From: a virus
Virus record (IMG/VR): IMGVR_UViG_3300043409_002246
Location: 1-64,000 of that record
Direction: 5' to 3' (one strand)
Length of the DNA stretch: 64,000 bases
A program made the translations under genes and the position numbers. Positions 13,138 to 20,272 of the stretch are shown here, piece by piece (the stretch's first letter is position 1; each line of letters begins with the position of its first letter). Under the pieces are notes generated by a model. That model had not been told where the DNA came from. It saw only the letters and a list, made by a program, of their open reading frames with translations, and ran no database searches.

Positions 13138-13512
13138 ATGAAACTATACATCGCCGCACAGGATCAGCACGCCGCTCGCGAAGCGTCACAGTCCCTCCGC
13201 ATTGAGGGGCACGTAATCACCGCGCGCTGGCTCCACGCTGAGTTCATGTCAACGGAGTTTTACTCCGAGGCCGAGCGCATTCAAATCGCCTTCGATGACG
13301 TGCGCGACGTGGTGCGCGCCGATGCGCTGGTGCTTTTGGAGCCGAGTCCGTTGGAGAAGGTGCCCGGCGGGAAGTTTGTGGAAGTCGGCGTCGCCCTCGG
13401 GTTGAACAAACGCGTTTACGTGGTCGGGCCGCGCGCGAACATGCTGATGTGGCACCCGCTCGTAACCTGCGTGGCGAACCTCTCCGAACTCTGCAACGAA
13501 CTGCGCGACTGA
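13138..13512 (+). CDS. Nucleoside 2-deoxyribosyltransferase-like protein
   Basis: A 124-residue protein, start MKLYIAAQDQHAAREA. It matches the family pattern: an N-terminal strand with a small loop (IYxAA), GHVITARWL, a helix with AFDDVRDVVRADALVLL, then GGKFVEVGVALGLNKRVYVVG with the candidate nucleophile Glu82 and Asn101 further on. Family members move 2-deoxyribose between bases or hydrolyse deoxynucleotide glycosidic bonds, so it may salvage or destroy nucleotides, or feed DNA-base modification. It has its own promoter (P2) and a structured leader. It overlaps the next gene by one base (TGATG). Confidence 0.7.
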   Translation: MKLYIAAQDQHAAREASQSLRIEGHVITARWLHAEFMSTEFYSEAERIQIAFDDVRDVVRADALVLLEPSPLEKVPGGKFVEVGVALGLNKRVYVVGPRANMLMWHPLVTCVANLSELCNELRD

Positions 13513-14282
13513 TGAACTGGTGCCTTACACATGGACGGGAAGCGACCGGGGACAACCGCTGCGATCCGTCCCTCGGCGGCATTATGATGCCGTGCCAGAC
13601 GGTGATGGTCCCCCCGATCTACGTTTTTGGATGCGTTCGCCGGCCTCCGTTGGCGATGCCGCCGCTGGTTGCCGCCGGCCTCAACCCCACGCTGCACGTC
13701 GGCACCGACTACAACCCGCCGCGCGGCACCACGTTTAAGCCGCCATACAACCGGGCGCTCGATCACAAGCTGACGGCGCATTACCGGGTGTTCCTCGGAC
13801 ACCGCGACATGGCGTATCGTTTTTTATGCGAGCATCCGGAGGCGCCGTATGCGCTGATGATGGAAGACGACGGAGTTCCGAACTGCGCGGACTTTGTTTC
13901 CGTCATCGCTGACTCTCTCAACTACGCGATTCGGAACAATCTTCCGACGCTCTGTTTACACGCGCGCTCCATCCGCCCTCAGCTATTCACCCCGTCCGGC
14001 CATCTCCCCAACCGCATCGTGTTCAAGCTCAGGCCGCAAACGCGCCGCACTCCGAACGCAATGGGCGGCACTCACCATCTTTACGGGTTCACGCTGGCCT
14101 ACCTGATCTCGCGCGCCGTCGCGAACTCATTTACCGAGGGGCCGGCATGGACTGGAATACCGGTTGACTGCCACCTGCCGGACACTTATGGAACCGAGCT
14201 TTTACAGCCAAGTCCGTTCAACCACGACCGCTCGCAAGGTTCACTGGTTGACGGCAAATACCGCAAGCCGAAACATGTCTGA
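13512..14282 (+). CDS. GT25-like glycosyltransferase, paralogue 2
   Basis: A 256-residue protein starting at MNWCLTHGREATG; MMPCQTVMVPP at residue 25 is a possible later start. It has ALMMEDDGVPNC (EDD), HHLYGFTLAYLISRAVANSF and FNHDRSQGSLVDG in the same order as its neighbours, so same fold and chemistry. The N-terminal 25 residues are absent from the other two copies. It overlaps the third copy by 8 bases, indicating one transcript from P2. Confidence 0.7.
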   Translation: MNWCLTHGREATGDNRCDPSLGGIMMPCQTVMVPPIYVFGCVRRPPLAMPPLVAAGLNPTLHVGTDYNPPRGTTFKPPYNRALDHKLTAHYRVFLGHRDMAYRFLCEHPEAPYALMMEDDGVPNCADFVSVIADSLNYAIRNNLPTLCLHARSIRPQLFTPSGHLPNRIVFKLRPQTRRTPNAMGGTHHLYGFTLAYLISRAVANSFTEGPAWTGIPVDCHLPDTYGTELLQPSPFNHDRSQGSLVDGKYRKPKHV

Positions 14283-14976
14283 GAACCACAACGTTAAATA
14301 TCCGCGCCGCGCGCCGGTTGTCCCCTTGGTGCCGCCGGTGTATGTGCTCGGCCACGCCAGCCGCTCGGGCCGGGTGTTGCCGCACCTGAGCCGGCTCAGT
14401 CATACTCTGGTCATCAACCCCGACTGGCCGCTGGGGAACATCACCATGCACCCGACCTACGCGGGCCGGTGTCCGTTGAATCACTACCGGGTGTTCCGGG
14501 GCTGGCAGACGATGGCGGATAAATTCCTCGTGGCCAACGCAAACCCCGTGGGATTGTTTTTTGAAGACGACGCGGTTCCGAATTGCCCCGACTGGACGCG
14601 CCGGATCAACTTGCTCGCTCACTGGATGGAGGGAAAATACGACCTGATGTATCTCTGCGGCAGGTGTTTTAATCCGAAGCGTTTCGACTTGGTTGCCACG
14701 GTGCTGCAAACCCCGGTGTATTCCCTCAAGGTTGATGCGGCTGGAAGCACCGACGATTTTGGTGGGATGAATCATGTCTTCGGCTGCTGTGCGGCGCTCA
14801 TGTCGCGCGACGGGGCCTGCAAAATGGCGACGGCTCGCTGGACCGGCGTCCCGGGCGACGTTTACTTCCCGGACCACTCTCGGTTCTGCTTCGTCGGCGC
14901 GACCGACTCCATGTTCATCCACGACCACTCGCAAGGATCGCTCATTGACCCGAGCGTGTCAGCGACCTATCTATGA
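14275..14976 (+). CDS. GT25-like glycosyltransferase, paralogue 3
   Basis: A 233-residue protein starting MSENHNVKYPRR, an N-terminus similar to copy 1 (both have NVKY/TVKY). Motifs: LFFEDDAVPNCPDW, NHVFGCCAALMSRDGACKM, FIHDHSQGSLIDPS. Divergence between the copies is large outside these motifs, so they may use different donors or acceptors. It overlaps the endonuclease gene start (ATGA-type). Confidence 0.7.
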   Translation: MSENHNVKYPRRAPVVPLVPPVYVLGHASRSGRVLPHLSRLSHTLVINPDWPLGNITMHPTYAGRCPLNHYRVFRGWQTMADKFLVANANPVGLFFEDDAVPNCPDWTRRINLLAHWMEGKYDLMYLCGRCFNPKRFDLVATVLQTPVYSLKVDAAGSTDDFGGMNHVFGCCAALMSRDGACKMATARWTGVPGDVYFPDHSRFCFVGATDSMFIHDHSQGSLIDPSVSATYL

Positions 14977-15419
14977 AGAATTGCTCAAAGTGCAGGGAGC
15001 CTAAACCGTCTGAGGATTTCGCGGGGCACGTTAGCGGTAAGGACGGGAAACGGGCTGCCTGCAAGGAATGTGTTAAGCTCATGCAGCAGGACTGGAACCG
15101 GAGAAATCCCGGGAGGAACTCGGCTAGAGCCGTGGCGTGGAATAAGGCTAACCCTACAAAATTCAAAAGTGCTCAACTCAAATATACCTACGGGATTACC
15201 TTGGATGATTTTTTGAGGTTGGAGATTGCTCAGGAAGGTAAGTGTAGGGTTTGTGGGGGGTTGCCTCACCCCGGTAAGGCCCTCTGTGTGGATCACGACC
15301 ACGTGAGCGGTAGGATGAGGGCGCTGTTGTGTCATTCGTGCAACGTCTCGTTGGGATTGATGCGGGATAGTCCGGTTCTGCTGCGTAGGGCGGCTGACTA
15401 CTTGGAGGATTTTCAATGA
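14973..15419 (+). CDS. Recombination endonuclease VII-like HNH protein
   Basis: A 148-residue protein. The N-terminus has a CxxC…CxxC zinc pair (NCSKCREPKPSEDF, CKECVKLM). The C-terminal half has GKCRVCGG, LCVDHDHVSGRMRALLC and HSCNVSLGLMRDSP, the classic endonuclease VII/HNH core with His in DHDH as catalytic candidate and a Cys4 zinc site. T4 Endo VII resolves branched DNA during packaging, but many relatives are free-standing homing-type nucleases. It sits between glycosyltransferase genes and its base use is visibly more AT-rich and Lys/Asn-rich, hinting at separate acquisition. Confidence 0.8.
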   Translation: MKNCSKCREPKPSEDFAGHVSGKDGKRAACKECVKLMQQDWNRRNPGRNSARAVAWNKANPTKFKSAQLKYTYGITLDDFLRLEIAQEGKCRVCGGLPHPGKALCVDHDHVSGRMRALLCHSCNVSLGLMRDSPVLLRRAADYLEDFQ

Positions 15420-16111
15420 GGGTCTATACCTTTTATGAACCGATCAATGCGGAGACTCCCGGCACCATGCAGGTGTGGAAGGAGAGTTGGGCGCATCATG
15501 GCTGGGAGCCGGTAGTTCTCGGCGTGGAAGATTTCAAGCAGCACCCTGCGTGGGAGTTTTACGACGCGGCCACGGACAAGCTGCCGACCTTCAACAACCG
15601 GATTTACGAGCGCGCGTGCTACCGGCGCTGGATGGCTATGGGCCCCGTCGGCGGCGGGCTGATGACGGACTACGACGTGCTCAACCGGGGATTCATTCCA
15701 TCCGATTTGAACAACCTTGACCTCTCCGAGCTTTCGATCATGTGCGAGGACCGGGTGCCGTGTGTGGTGTTCGGCACCGGGCACCAGTATCTCCGGGCGG
15801 CGCTGGAATTCGCCCGCTACGTGCCGGATGAACGCGATGTTTATCGTGGCCACGATGCCGACCCCTACAAGGGGAACAACGGCAAGCAGTTGGTGGAAGA
15901 CATGACGATTCTCCGCCGGCATACCTCCGACATGAACATCGTCGGCAGAGCCGAGCCGCACCCGTGGTTCGTGGAGCGATACGTCTGCTGTGATTACCGG
16001 CATTACCTGAACAATCCCAAGGGCTACGCGCGGACGCCGCTGGTCCACTTCAGCGCCTACGGAACGCACGGGCTCAACCGGACTGCGGTCATGCGGAAGA
16101 TGATGAAATGA
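15416..16111 (+). CDS. Glycosyltransferase-like protein with TDYDV motif
   Basis: A 231-residue protein. It has MRVYTFYEPI, then GGLMTDYDVLNRGFIP, a DxD motif in the place expected for GT-A enzymes, and a C-terminal LVHFSAYGTHGLNR. DxD with a C-terminal HF/H segment is common in capsular or LPS glycosyltransferases. It overlaps both neighbours by ATGA, so the endonuclease gene sits within the operon without breaking it. Donor and acceptor unknown. Confidence 0.55.
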   Translation: MRVYTFYEPINAETPGTMQVWKESWAHHGWEPVVLGVEDFKQHPAWEFYDAATDKLPTFNNRIYERACYRRWMAMGPVGGGLMTDYDVLNRGFIPSDLNNLDLSELSIMCEDRVPCVVFGTGHQYLRAALEFARYVPDERDVYRGHDADPYKGNNGKQLVEDMTILRRHTSDMNIVGRAEPHPWFVERYVCCDYRHYLNNPKGYARTPLVHFSAYGTHGLNRTAVMRKMMK

Positions 16112-17985
16112 ACCGGGACGAACTCATTGAAGAGGTAGCCAAGTGCCTGCACTCCGACCAACGGTTGCAGGCGGGGAAGCTCGTCGCTACTTTTTCCGGC
16201 ATCAACCCGGACTCCGTTGACGATGACACCAAGGCTATCGAGTATTGCAACTCGCTGCTCTATTGGTGCCTGAACAATAACCGCTACCCGGACGCCGCCA
16301 AAATCCTATGGACGCCGAACTACTTCACCTTCGAGCCCCGGTCAACCAAGCTGATTTGGCAGACCATCCCCAAGTCGAACTCCCTGATGCTGATGGGGGC
16401 TGCGTCTATGTCGAAGTCCTACTCCGCCGGTGTGTGGCTGTTCCTCGACTGGCTGCGCGACCCGGAATTCACGTCTGTCAATGTGGTCGGACCTTCCGAG
16501 AATCACCTGAAAGACAATCTATTTACGCACTTGGTTACGCTGCACAACAACGCTTCGCTGCCGCTGCCGGGGTTGATTGGCGATCTGTTTATTGGCTTAG
16601 ACCCCCGCTCAAGAAAGGGCTCAATCATTGGCGTCGTGATTCCGCTCGGGAGCAGACCATCCGGGCGGTTGCAGGGCCGCAAGCGGGTGCCGCGTCGGGT
16701 GCCGCATCCGATCTTCGGCAAGCTGTCGCGGATTCGGTTCATGCTCGACGAAGTTGAGAAGATTCCGCTCGGTGTCTGGAAAGACGTGGACAACATTTTC
16801 GGTAACTTGGACGAAGACATAGACGGGTTCAAGATCATCTGCGCGTTCAACCCCGAGGACGCCGCCGGGCCCGTGGCTCAACGCTGCGAGCCGGGGAAGG
16901 GCTGGGAAAATTTCGACAAGGAGACTGATGAAGAGTGGATTTCTAAACGAAAATGGAACGTGCTCCGCCTCGACGCCGCGAAATGCGAAAATGTCCTGCA
17001 AGATAGGGTGCTCTACCCCGGGCTGCAAACGCGCGTCGGCTACGACCGGATTATTCAAAATTCTGGCGGGATGGACAGCCCGGGCGCGCAGACTATGGCG
17101 CGCGGATGTTTCCCCTCCCAAGGCGCGATCTATTCGGTGGTCCCGGCGTCGCTTGTATTGAGGATGCGCGGGGAGTTTCTGTTCGCGGAAGAGCCGATCA
17201 ACGTGGGCGCCGCCGACTTGGCGCTCGAAGGCCGCGATACCGCTGAGTTCGCCGCCGGACGGTTCGGTCGCGCGGTCGGCATCAAGTATCAACCCACCTT
17301 CGACAACCCGAACGGGCGCGAGGTCATGTTCAAGGACAAGCTCGGCGCGCGGCGCTTCCGCTGGGCGCTGCAAGTGGATCAGATTTTCTCGCTGCCCAAG
17401 GGCGACACGGTGAAAATGGCGGAGGCGGTGCGCGACGCCGCTGTCAAGCTGACGATCAAGCCGGGCAACCTGATGCTGGATCGCACGGGCAACGGCGCCG
17501 GGGTCCACGACTTTTTGAAGTCGCTTTGGTCGGAGGAAGTCCGGGGCGTCAACTACCAACAGTCGGCCACGGAGCGAAAGATTTTGGAGGAAGACACGGA
17601 GACGGCCAAGGAGCAATATGTTCGCGCGGTGTCCGAGCTTTGGTTCGCCCTCAAATCGTGGTCGGAGTTTGATTTTCTGAAGATTAAGCCAGTAGCACTA
17701 TCCGAGGAATTGGCACTTGAACTCGGCGGGCGTCGTTACGCCACCGGCAAGAACAACAAAGTCGAGAGCAAGGACGAATACGCCTCGCGCGGGAACAAGT
17801 CGCCAAACAAGGCGGACGCGCTGACGCTGCTACTCCACGGAGTTCGCATCGCCACGGGTTGCATACCATCTTCCAAAGATGACTTGGCAGGTATCACTGG
17901 GTCCTTGTCACGGGAAGCTGATGACGCGGTGCCGGTCTTTGAAAGCCGGGGAGAAGCCTTCGATTACTTGGACAACTATTTATGA
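16108..17985 (+). CDS. terL: Terminase large subunit
   Basis: A 625-residue DNA-packaging motor. ATPase domain: LMLMGAASMSKSYS (Walker A-like, about 97-104, SKS at its end) and RFMLDEVEKIP (Walker B, hydrophobic strand then DE at about 214-215). Nuclease domain: NVGAADLALEGRD, LMLDRTGNGAG and NKADALTLL supply the acidic metal ligands of the RNase H-like fold. It uses ATP to drive DNA into the procapsid and cuts concatemers. Length is in the usual range of large terminases (450-650). It overlaps the next gene by ATGA. Confidence 0.9.
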   Translation: MNRDELIEEVAKCLHSDQRLQAGKLVATFSGINPDSVDDDTKAIEYCNSLLYWCLNNNRYPDAAKILWTPNYFTFEPRSTKLIWQTIPKSNSLMLMGAASMSKSYSAGVWLFLDWLRDPEFTSVNVVGPSENHLKDNLFTHLVTLHNNASLPLPGLIGDLFIGLDPRSRKGSIIGVVIPLGSRPSGRLQGRKRVPRRVPHPIFGKLSRIRFMLDEVEKIPLGVWKDVDNIFGNLDEDIDGFKIICAFNPEDAAGPVAQRCEPGKGWENFDKETDEEWISKRKWNVLRLDAAKCENVLQDRVLYPGLQTRVGYDRIIQNSGGMDSPGAQTMARGCFPSQGAIYSVVPASLVLRMRGEFLFAEEPINVGAADLALEGRDTAEFAAGRFGRAVGIKYQPTFDNPNGREVMFKDKLGARRFRWALQVDQIFSLPKGDTVKMAEAVRDAAVKLTIKPGNLMLDRTGNGAGVHDFLKSLWSEEVRGVNYQQSATERKILEEDTETAKEQYVRAVSELWFALKSWSEFDFLKIKPVALSEELALELGGRRYATGKNNKVESKDEYASRGNKSPNKADALTLLLHGVRIATGCIPSSKDDLAGITGSLSREADDAVPVFESRGEAFDYLDNYL

Positions 17986-18557
17986 AAGAACAAACCAAAC
18001 TGAAAATCAAACCCGACTTGTATCCCCTGAGCGGATACAGTTACTCCGACCCGGACGGCGTGAAGCATCTGGCGAAAGATTTGCGCGGACTCGTCAAGTC
18101 GGTATCTGCCTACCGGGTCCGCGTGGGCCGACCGCTCGGCGATCCGGAGCAGGACATTCTGAAACAGCTATGCGCGCGTCAGCCGAAGCTCTGCACCGAA
18201 TACGTGCCGGCGCACGACTCGGGCGCGCTCACCCGCGTCGTCGCCTCGAACGCAGCGTTCGTTTTCAGCCAGAAGACTTTTGAGAAGGTGACGGCGGCGG
18301 AGGCGAGCCTGCGCGCGGAGACTTGTTTGCGGTGCCGGTCGAACGTAAGCTGGGGCGCCGATTGTCCGCCCTGCCTGAAGAACGCCGACGACATGATCTC
18401 GAAGATGCTGGAAAAGCTGCCCAAGAACAAGGCGCTGAAGAACCGGGCCTGCCTGCACGCGCTCGACGATTTGCAACTCGCGGTCTGGAAGACGGAGGGC
18501 AAGCCGGTGTTGAACCCGCCCCCGGGCTCGAACTGCTGGCGGGAAATGCTGCCATGA
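17982..18557 (+). CDS. Hypothetical protein with zinc-finger-like motif (191 aa)
   Basis: A 191-residue protein. Near residue 110-125 it has ETCLRCRSNVSWGADCPPC, a CxxC…CxxC pair likely to bind zinc. The N-terminal part is basic and helical. The C-terminus has further cysteines (NRACLHALDDL, SNCWREML). Position between terminase and Stealth-like genes, coupled by ATGA to both, suggests co-expression but no clear function. Confidence 0.6.
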   Translation: MKEQTKLKIKPDLYPLSGYSYSDPDGVKHLAKDLRGLVKSVSAYRVRVGRPLGDPEQDILKQLCARQPKLCTEYVPAHDSGALTRVVASNAAFVFSQKTFEKVTAAEASLRAETCLRCRSNVSWGADCPPCLKNADDMISKMLEKLPKNKALKNRACLHALDDLQLAVWKTEGKPVLNPPPGSNCWREMLP

Positions 18558-19261
18558 TTGATGTCGTATATGTCCTCGGCACGGGGAGCGCGCACGCCGA
18601 CGTGGAGCTTCTTCACTCCATGCGGAGTGTGAAGAAACACCTGCACAACGTCCGCGCCATCGTGGTCGTCGGCTCGATCCCGAGATGCGGTGATCTGCCC
18701 GGGCACGAGTTCATTCACTTGGAAGACCCGAGCAAGTGCAGCCAGTTCAACTCGATGCACAAGACGCTGACGGCGGCGCAGACGCCCGGCATCACGGATG
18801 AATTTCTGCTGATGAACGACGATTTTTTCTTCACTGCCGATACCGATGCGGAAACCTTTCCGCATTACTCGATGGGCGGCTTGGAGCCGCATATCAAGTG
18901 GCGCGAGGACCATCCCTCGGCCTACGGGCGCAGTCTGAAGGAAACTTTTCGCCAACTGAAGGAGCGCGGACAAACGCTGATTGACTTCGAGATTCATGCG
19001 CCGATTCGCTACACCAAGCGCGGTCTGCTGCGGACGGTGAGTGAATTTGATTGGAGCCCTGAGATAAAGCCGCTGCTGCGGTCCCTCTACGGCAACCTGC
19101 TGAAGGTGACTGAAGTCCGCAAGGGTGATTGCAAGATGGCGGAGCCGAACACGCGGGAGAACATCGAGCGCCGGCTGATTGGCCGCAACTATTTTTCAAT
19201 CGGCGATGGTGCGCTGGCCGGCGGCGATGTGCTGGCCTTCCTGAAGGAGAAATTTCCATGA
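18554..19261 (+). CDS. Stealth-like glycan phosphotransferase, copy 1
   Basis: A 235-residue protein, start MIDVVYVLGTGSAHAD chosen because its ATG overlaps the preceding stop. It has the two hallmark blocks of Stealth/capsule hexose-1-phosphate transferases: an N-terminal VVYVLGTGS with acidic residues, and DEFLLMNDDFFF. Further on, HYSMGGLEPHIKW, THxPIRY-like FEIHAPIRY and a C-terminal FSIGD. Stealth enzymes transfer sugar-1-phosphate to make capsule. Here the length is shorter than the bacterial enzymes, as in other phage copies. Probably modifies an envelope glycan or the virion. Confidence 0.65.
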   Translation: MIDVVYVLGTGSAHADVELLHSMRSVKKHLHNVRAIVVVGSIPRCGDLPGHEFIHLEDPSKCSQFNSMHKTLTAAQTPGITDEFLLMNDDFFFTADTDAETFPHYSMGGLEPHIKWREDHPSAYGRSLKETFRQLKERGQTLIDFEIHAPIRYTKRGLLRTVSEFDWSPEIKPLLRSLYGNLLKVTEVRKGDCKMAEPNTRENIERRLIGRNYFSIGDGALAGGDVLAFLKEKFP

Positions 19262-19977
19262 TTGACGCCGTCTATGTTCTTGGACCGAGCAGCGTGCGCG
19301 GCGATTTGGAACTGGCCGCGTCCATGTGGAGTCTGGTGAAGCACGTCCGCAACGTCCGCAACATCGTAGTGTTCGGCGAAACGCCGCGCCCGCAGAAGTA
19401 TCCGAAATTCAAACTCCGCCCGGTGGAACCCTTCGGGCGCGACAAGCAACACCGGGTGCAGACGAACCTGCGCGCGGCGATGGCTTCCGACGAACTCACG
19501 GAGGAAATCCTGCTGATGAACGATGACCATTTCTTCGTCCGTGACGTGGACGCGACGAGCTATCCGTTCTACTCCGCCGGCCCGCTCGAACCACATGTCC
19601 GCTGGCGGATGGAGAACGACCGCTCGAACTATTCCTGCGCGCTCGAAGGCTCCTACCGGCAGTTGCTCAAGGCGGGGCTTCCGACCTTCGACTACGAGAC
19701 GCACTCGCCAATCCGCTACGAGCGGCAGAAGATGCGCGCGACCTTCGAGAAATTCAAATTCGATCTCCGGGTGCCGCCGGTCTTCAAGTCGCTCTACTCA
19801 AATCACCACGGGGTCACGCCGACGATCCAGCCCGGGTGCAAAATCAGCACAAACGTTTCCCCGGGCGAACTCGCGGCCATGCTGGGTGATCGCGACTGCT
19901 TTTCTATCGGTGACGACGCCCTGAACTACAACTGCACGACGATGCTGAATCTGCTGAAAGGTTACATACCATGTTGA
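19258..19977 (+). CDS. Stealth-like glycan phosphotransferase, copy 2
   Basis: A 239-residue tandem paralogue of the preceding gene with the same order of motifs: IDAVYVLGPSSVRGD, EEILLMNDDHFFVRD, FYSAGPLEPHVRW, ETHSPIRYER and FSIGDDALN. The two genes overlap by ATGA. Duplicates with diverged middles suggest different acceptors. Same functional caution as for copy 1. Confidence 0.65.
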   Translation: MIDAVYVLGPSSVRGDLELAASMWSLVKHVRNVRNIVVFGETPRPQKYPKFKLRPVEPFGRDKQHRVQTNLRAAMASDELTEEILLMNDDHFFVRDVDATSYPFYSAGPLEPHVRWRMENDRSNYSCALEGSYRQLLKAGLPTFDYETHSPIRYERQKMRATFEKFKFDLRVPPVFKSLYSNHHGVTPTIQPGCKISTNVSPGELAAMLGDRDCFSIGDDALNYNCTTMLNLLKGYIPC

Positions 19978-20231
19978 TCCCGAAATTCCATACCGTATTC
20001 CATGCCGTCCGCCGGATGGTGAAGGCCGTGCTGACTGGCAAGCGTTTGTTCGTAACTTGGGAAACCGGCCAGCGCCGGGCGCACACCTGTCGCACCCGCT
20101 GCGGCTACTACGACGGGCACAGCGATCAATGCAGCCGGTGCGCCTGTTTCGTGGGGGTGAAAGCGCAGTTTGCCACGGAGCGTTGCCCCTTCGGGCGATG
20201 GCACCGGGATTGGGTGAACACCCGGGAGTAG
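19971..20231 (+). CDS. Small zinc-binding protein with CPFGRW motif (86 aa)
   Basis: An 86-residue protein. After a basic N-terminus it has TCRTRCGYYDGHSDQC, SRCACFVGVKAQ and ERCPFGRWH. The order of Cys pairs ending in CPxGxW is typical of a small phage zinc-ribbon family with no known function, often near structural genes. It overlaps the Stealth copy 2 end and ends 7 bases before promoter P3. Confidence 0.65.
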   Translation: MLIPKFHTVFHAVRRMVKAVLTGKRLFVTWETGQRRAHTCRTRCGYYDGHSDQCSRCACFVGVKAQFATERCPFGRWHRDWVNTRE

Positions 20232-20238
20232 ATTCCAG

Positions 20239-20267
20239 TTGACAAAGCCGGTAAAAATACGCATTTA
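20239..20267 (+). promoter_or_regulatory. Late promoter P3, TTGACA-N17-CATTTA
   Basis: TTGACA (20239-20244), 17 bases, CATTTA (20262-20267), 5 bases to the GTG start of the portal gene. Same spacing as P1, so a leaderless portal mRNA starting with GTG is predicted. Confidence 0.8.
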
Positions 20268-20272
20268 AGTGT

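Noticed and set aside
13512-13575. Heptamer-like AGCGACC / GGGGACA at the start of the second GT25 gene
   Set aside because: Only two units in register, too few to distinguish from chance.
16621-17616. 331-codon antisense frame opposite the terminase gene
   Set aside because: Same argument: antisense open frames are common here because of codon bias.
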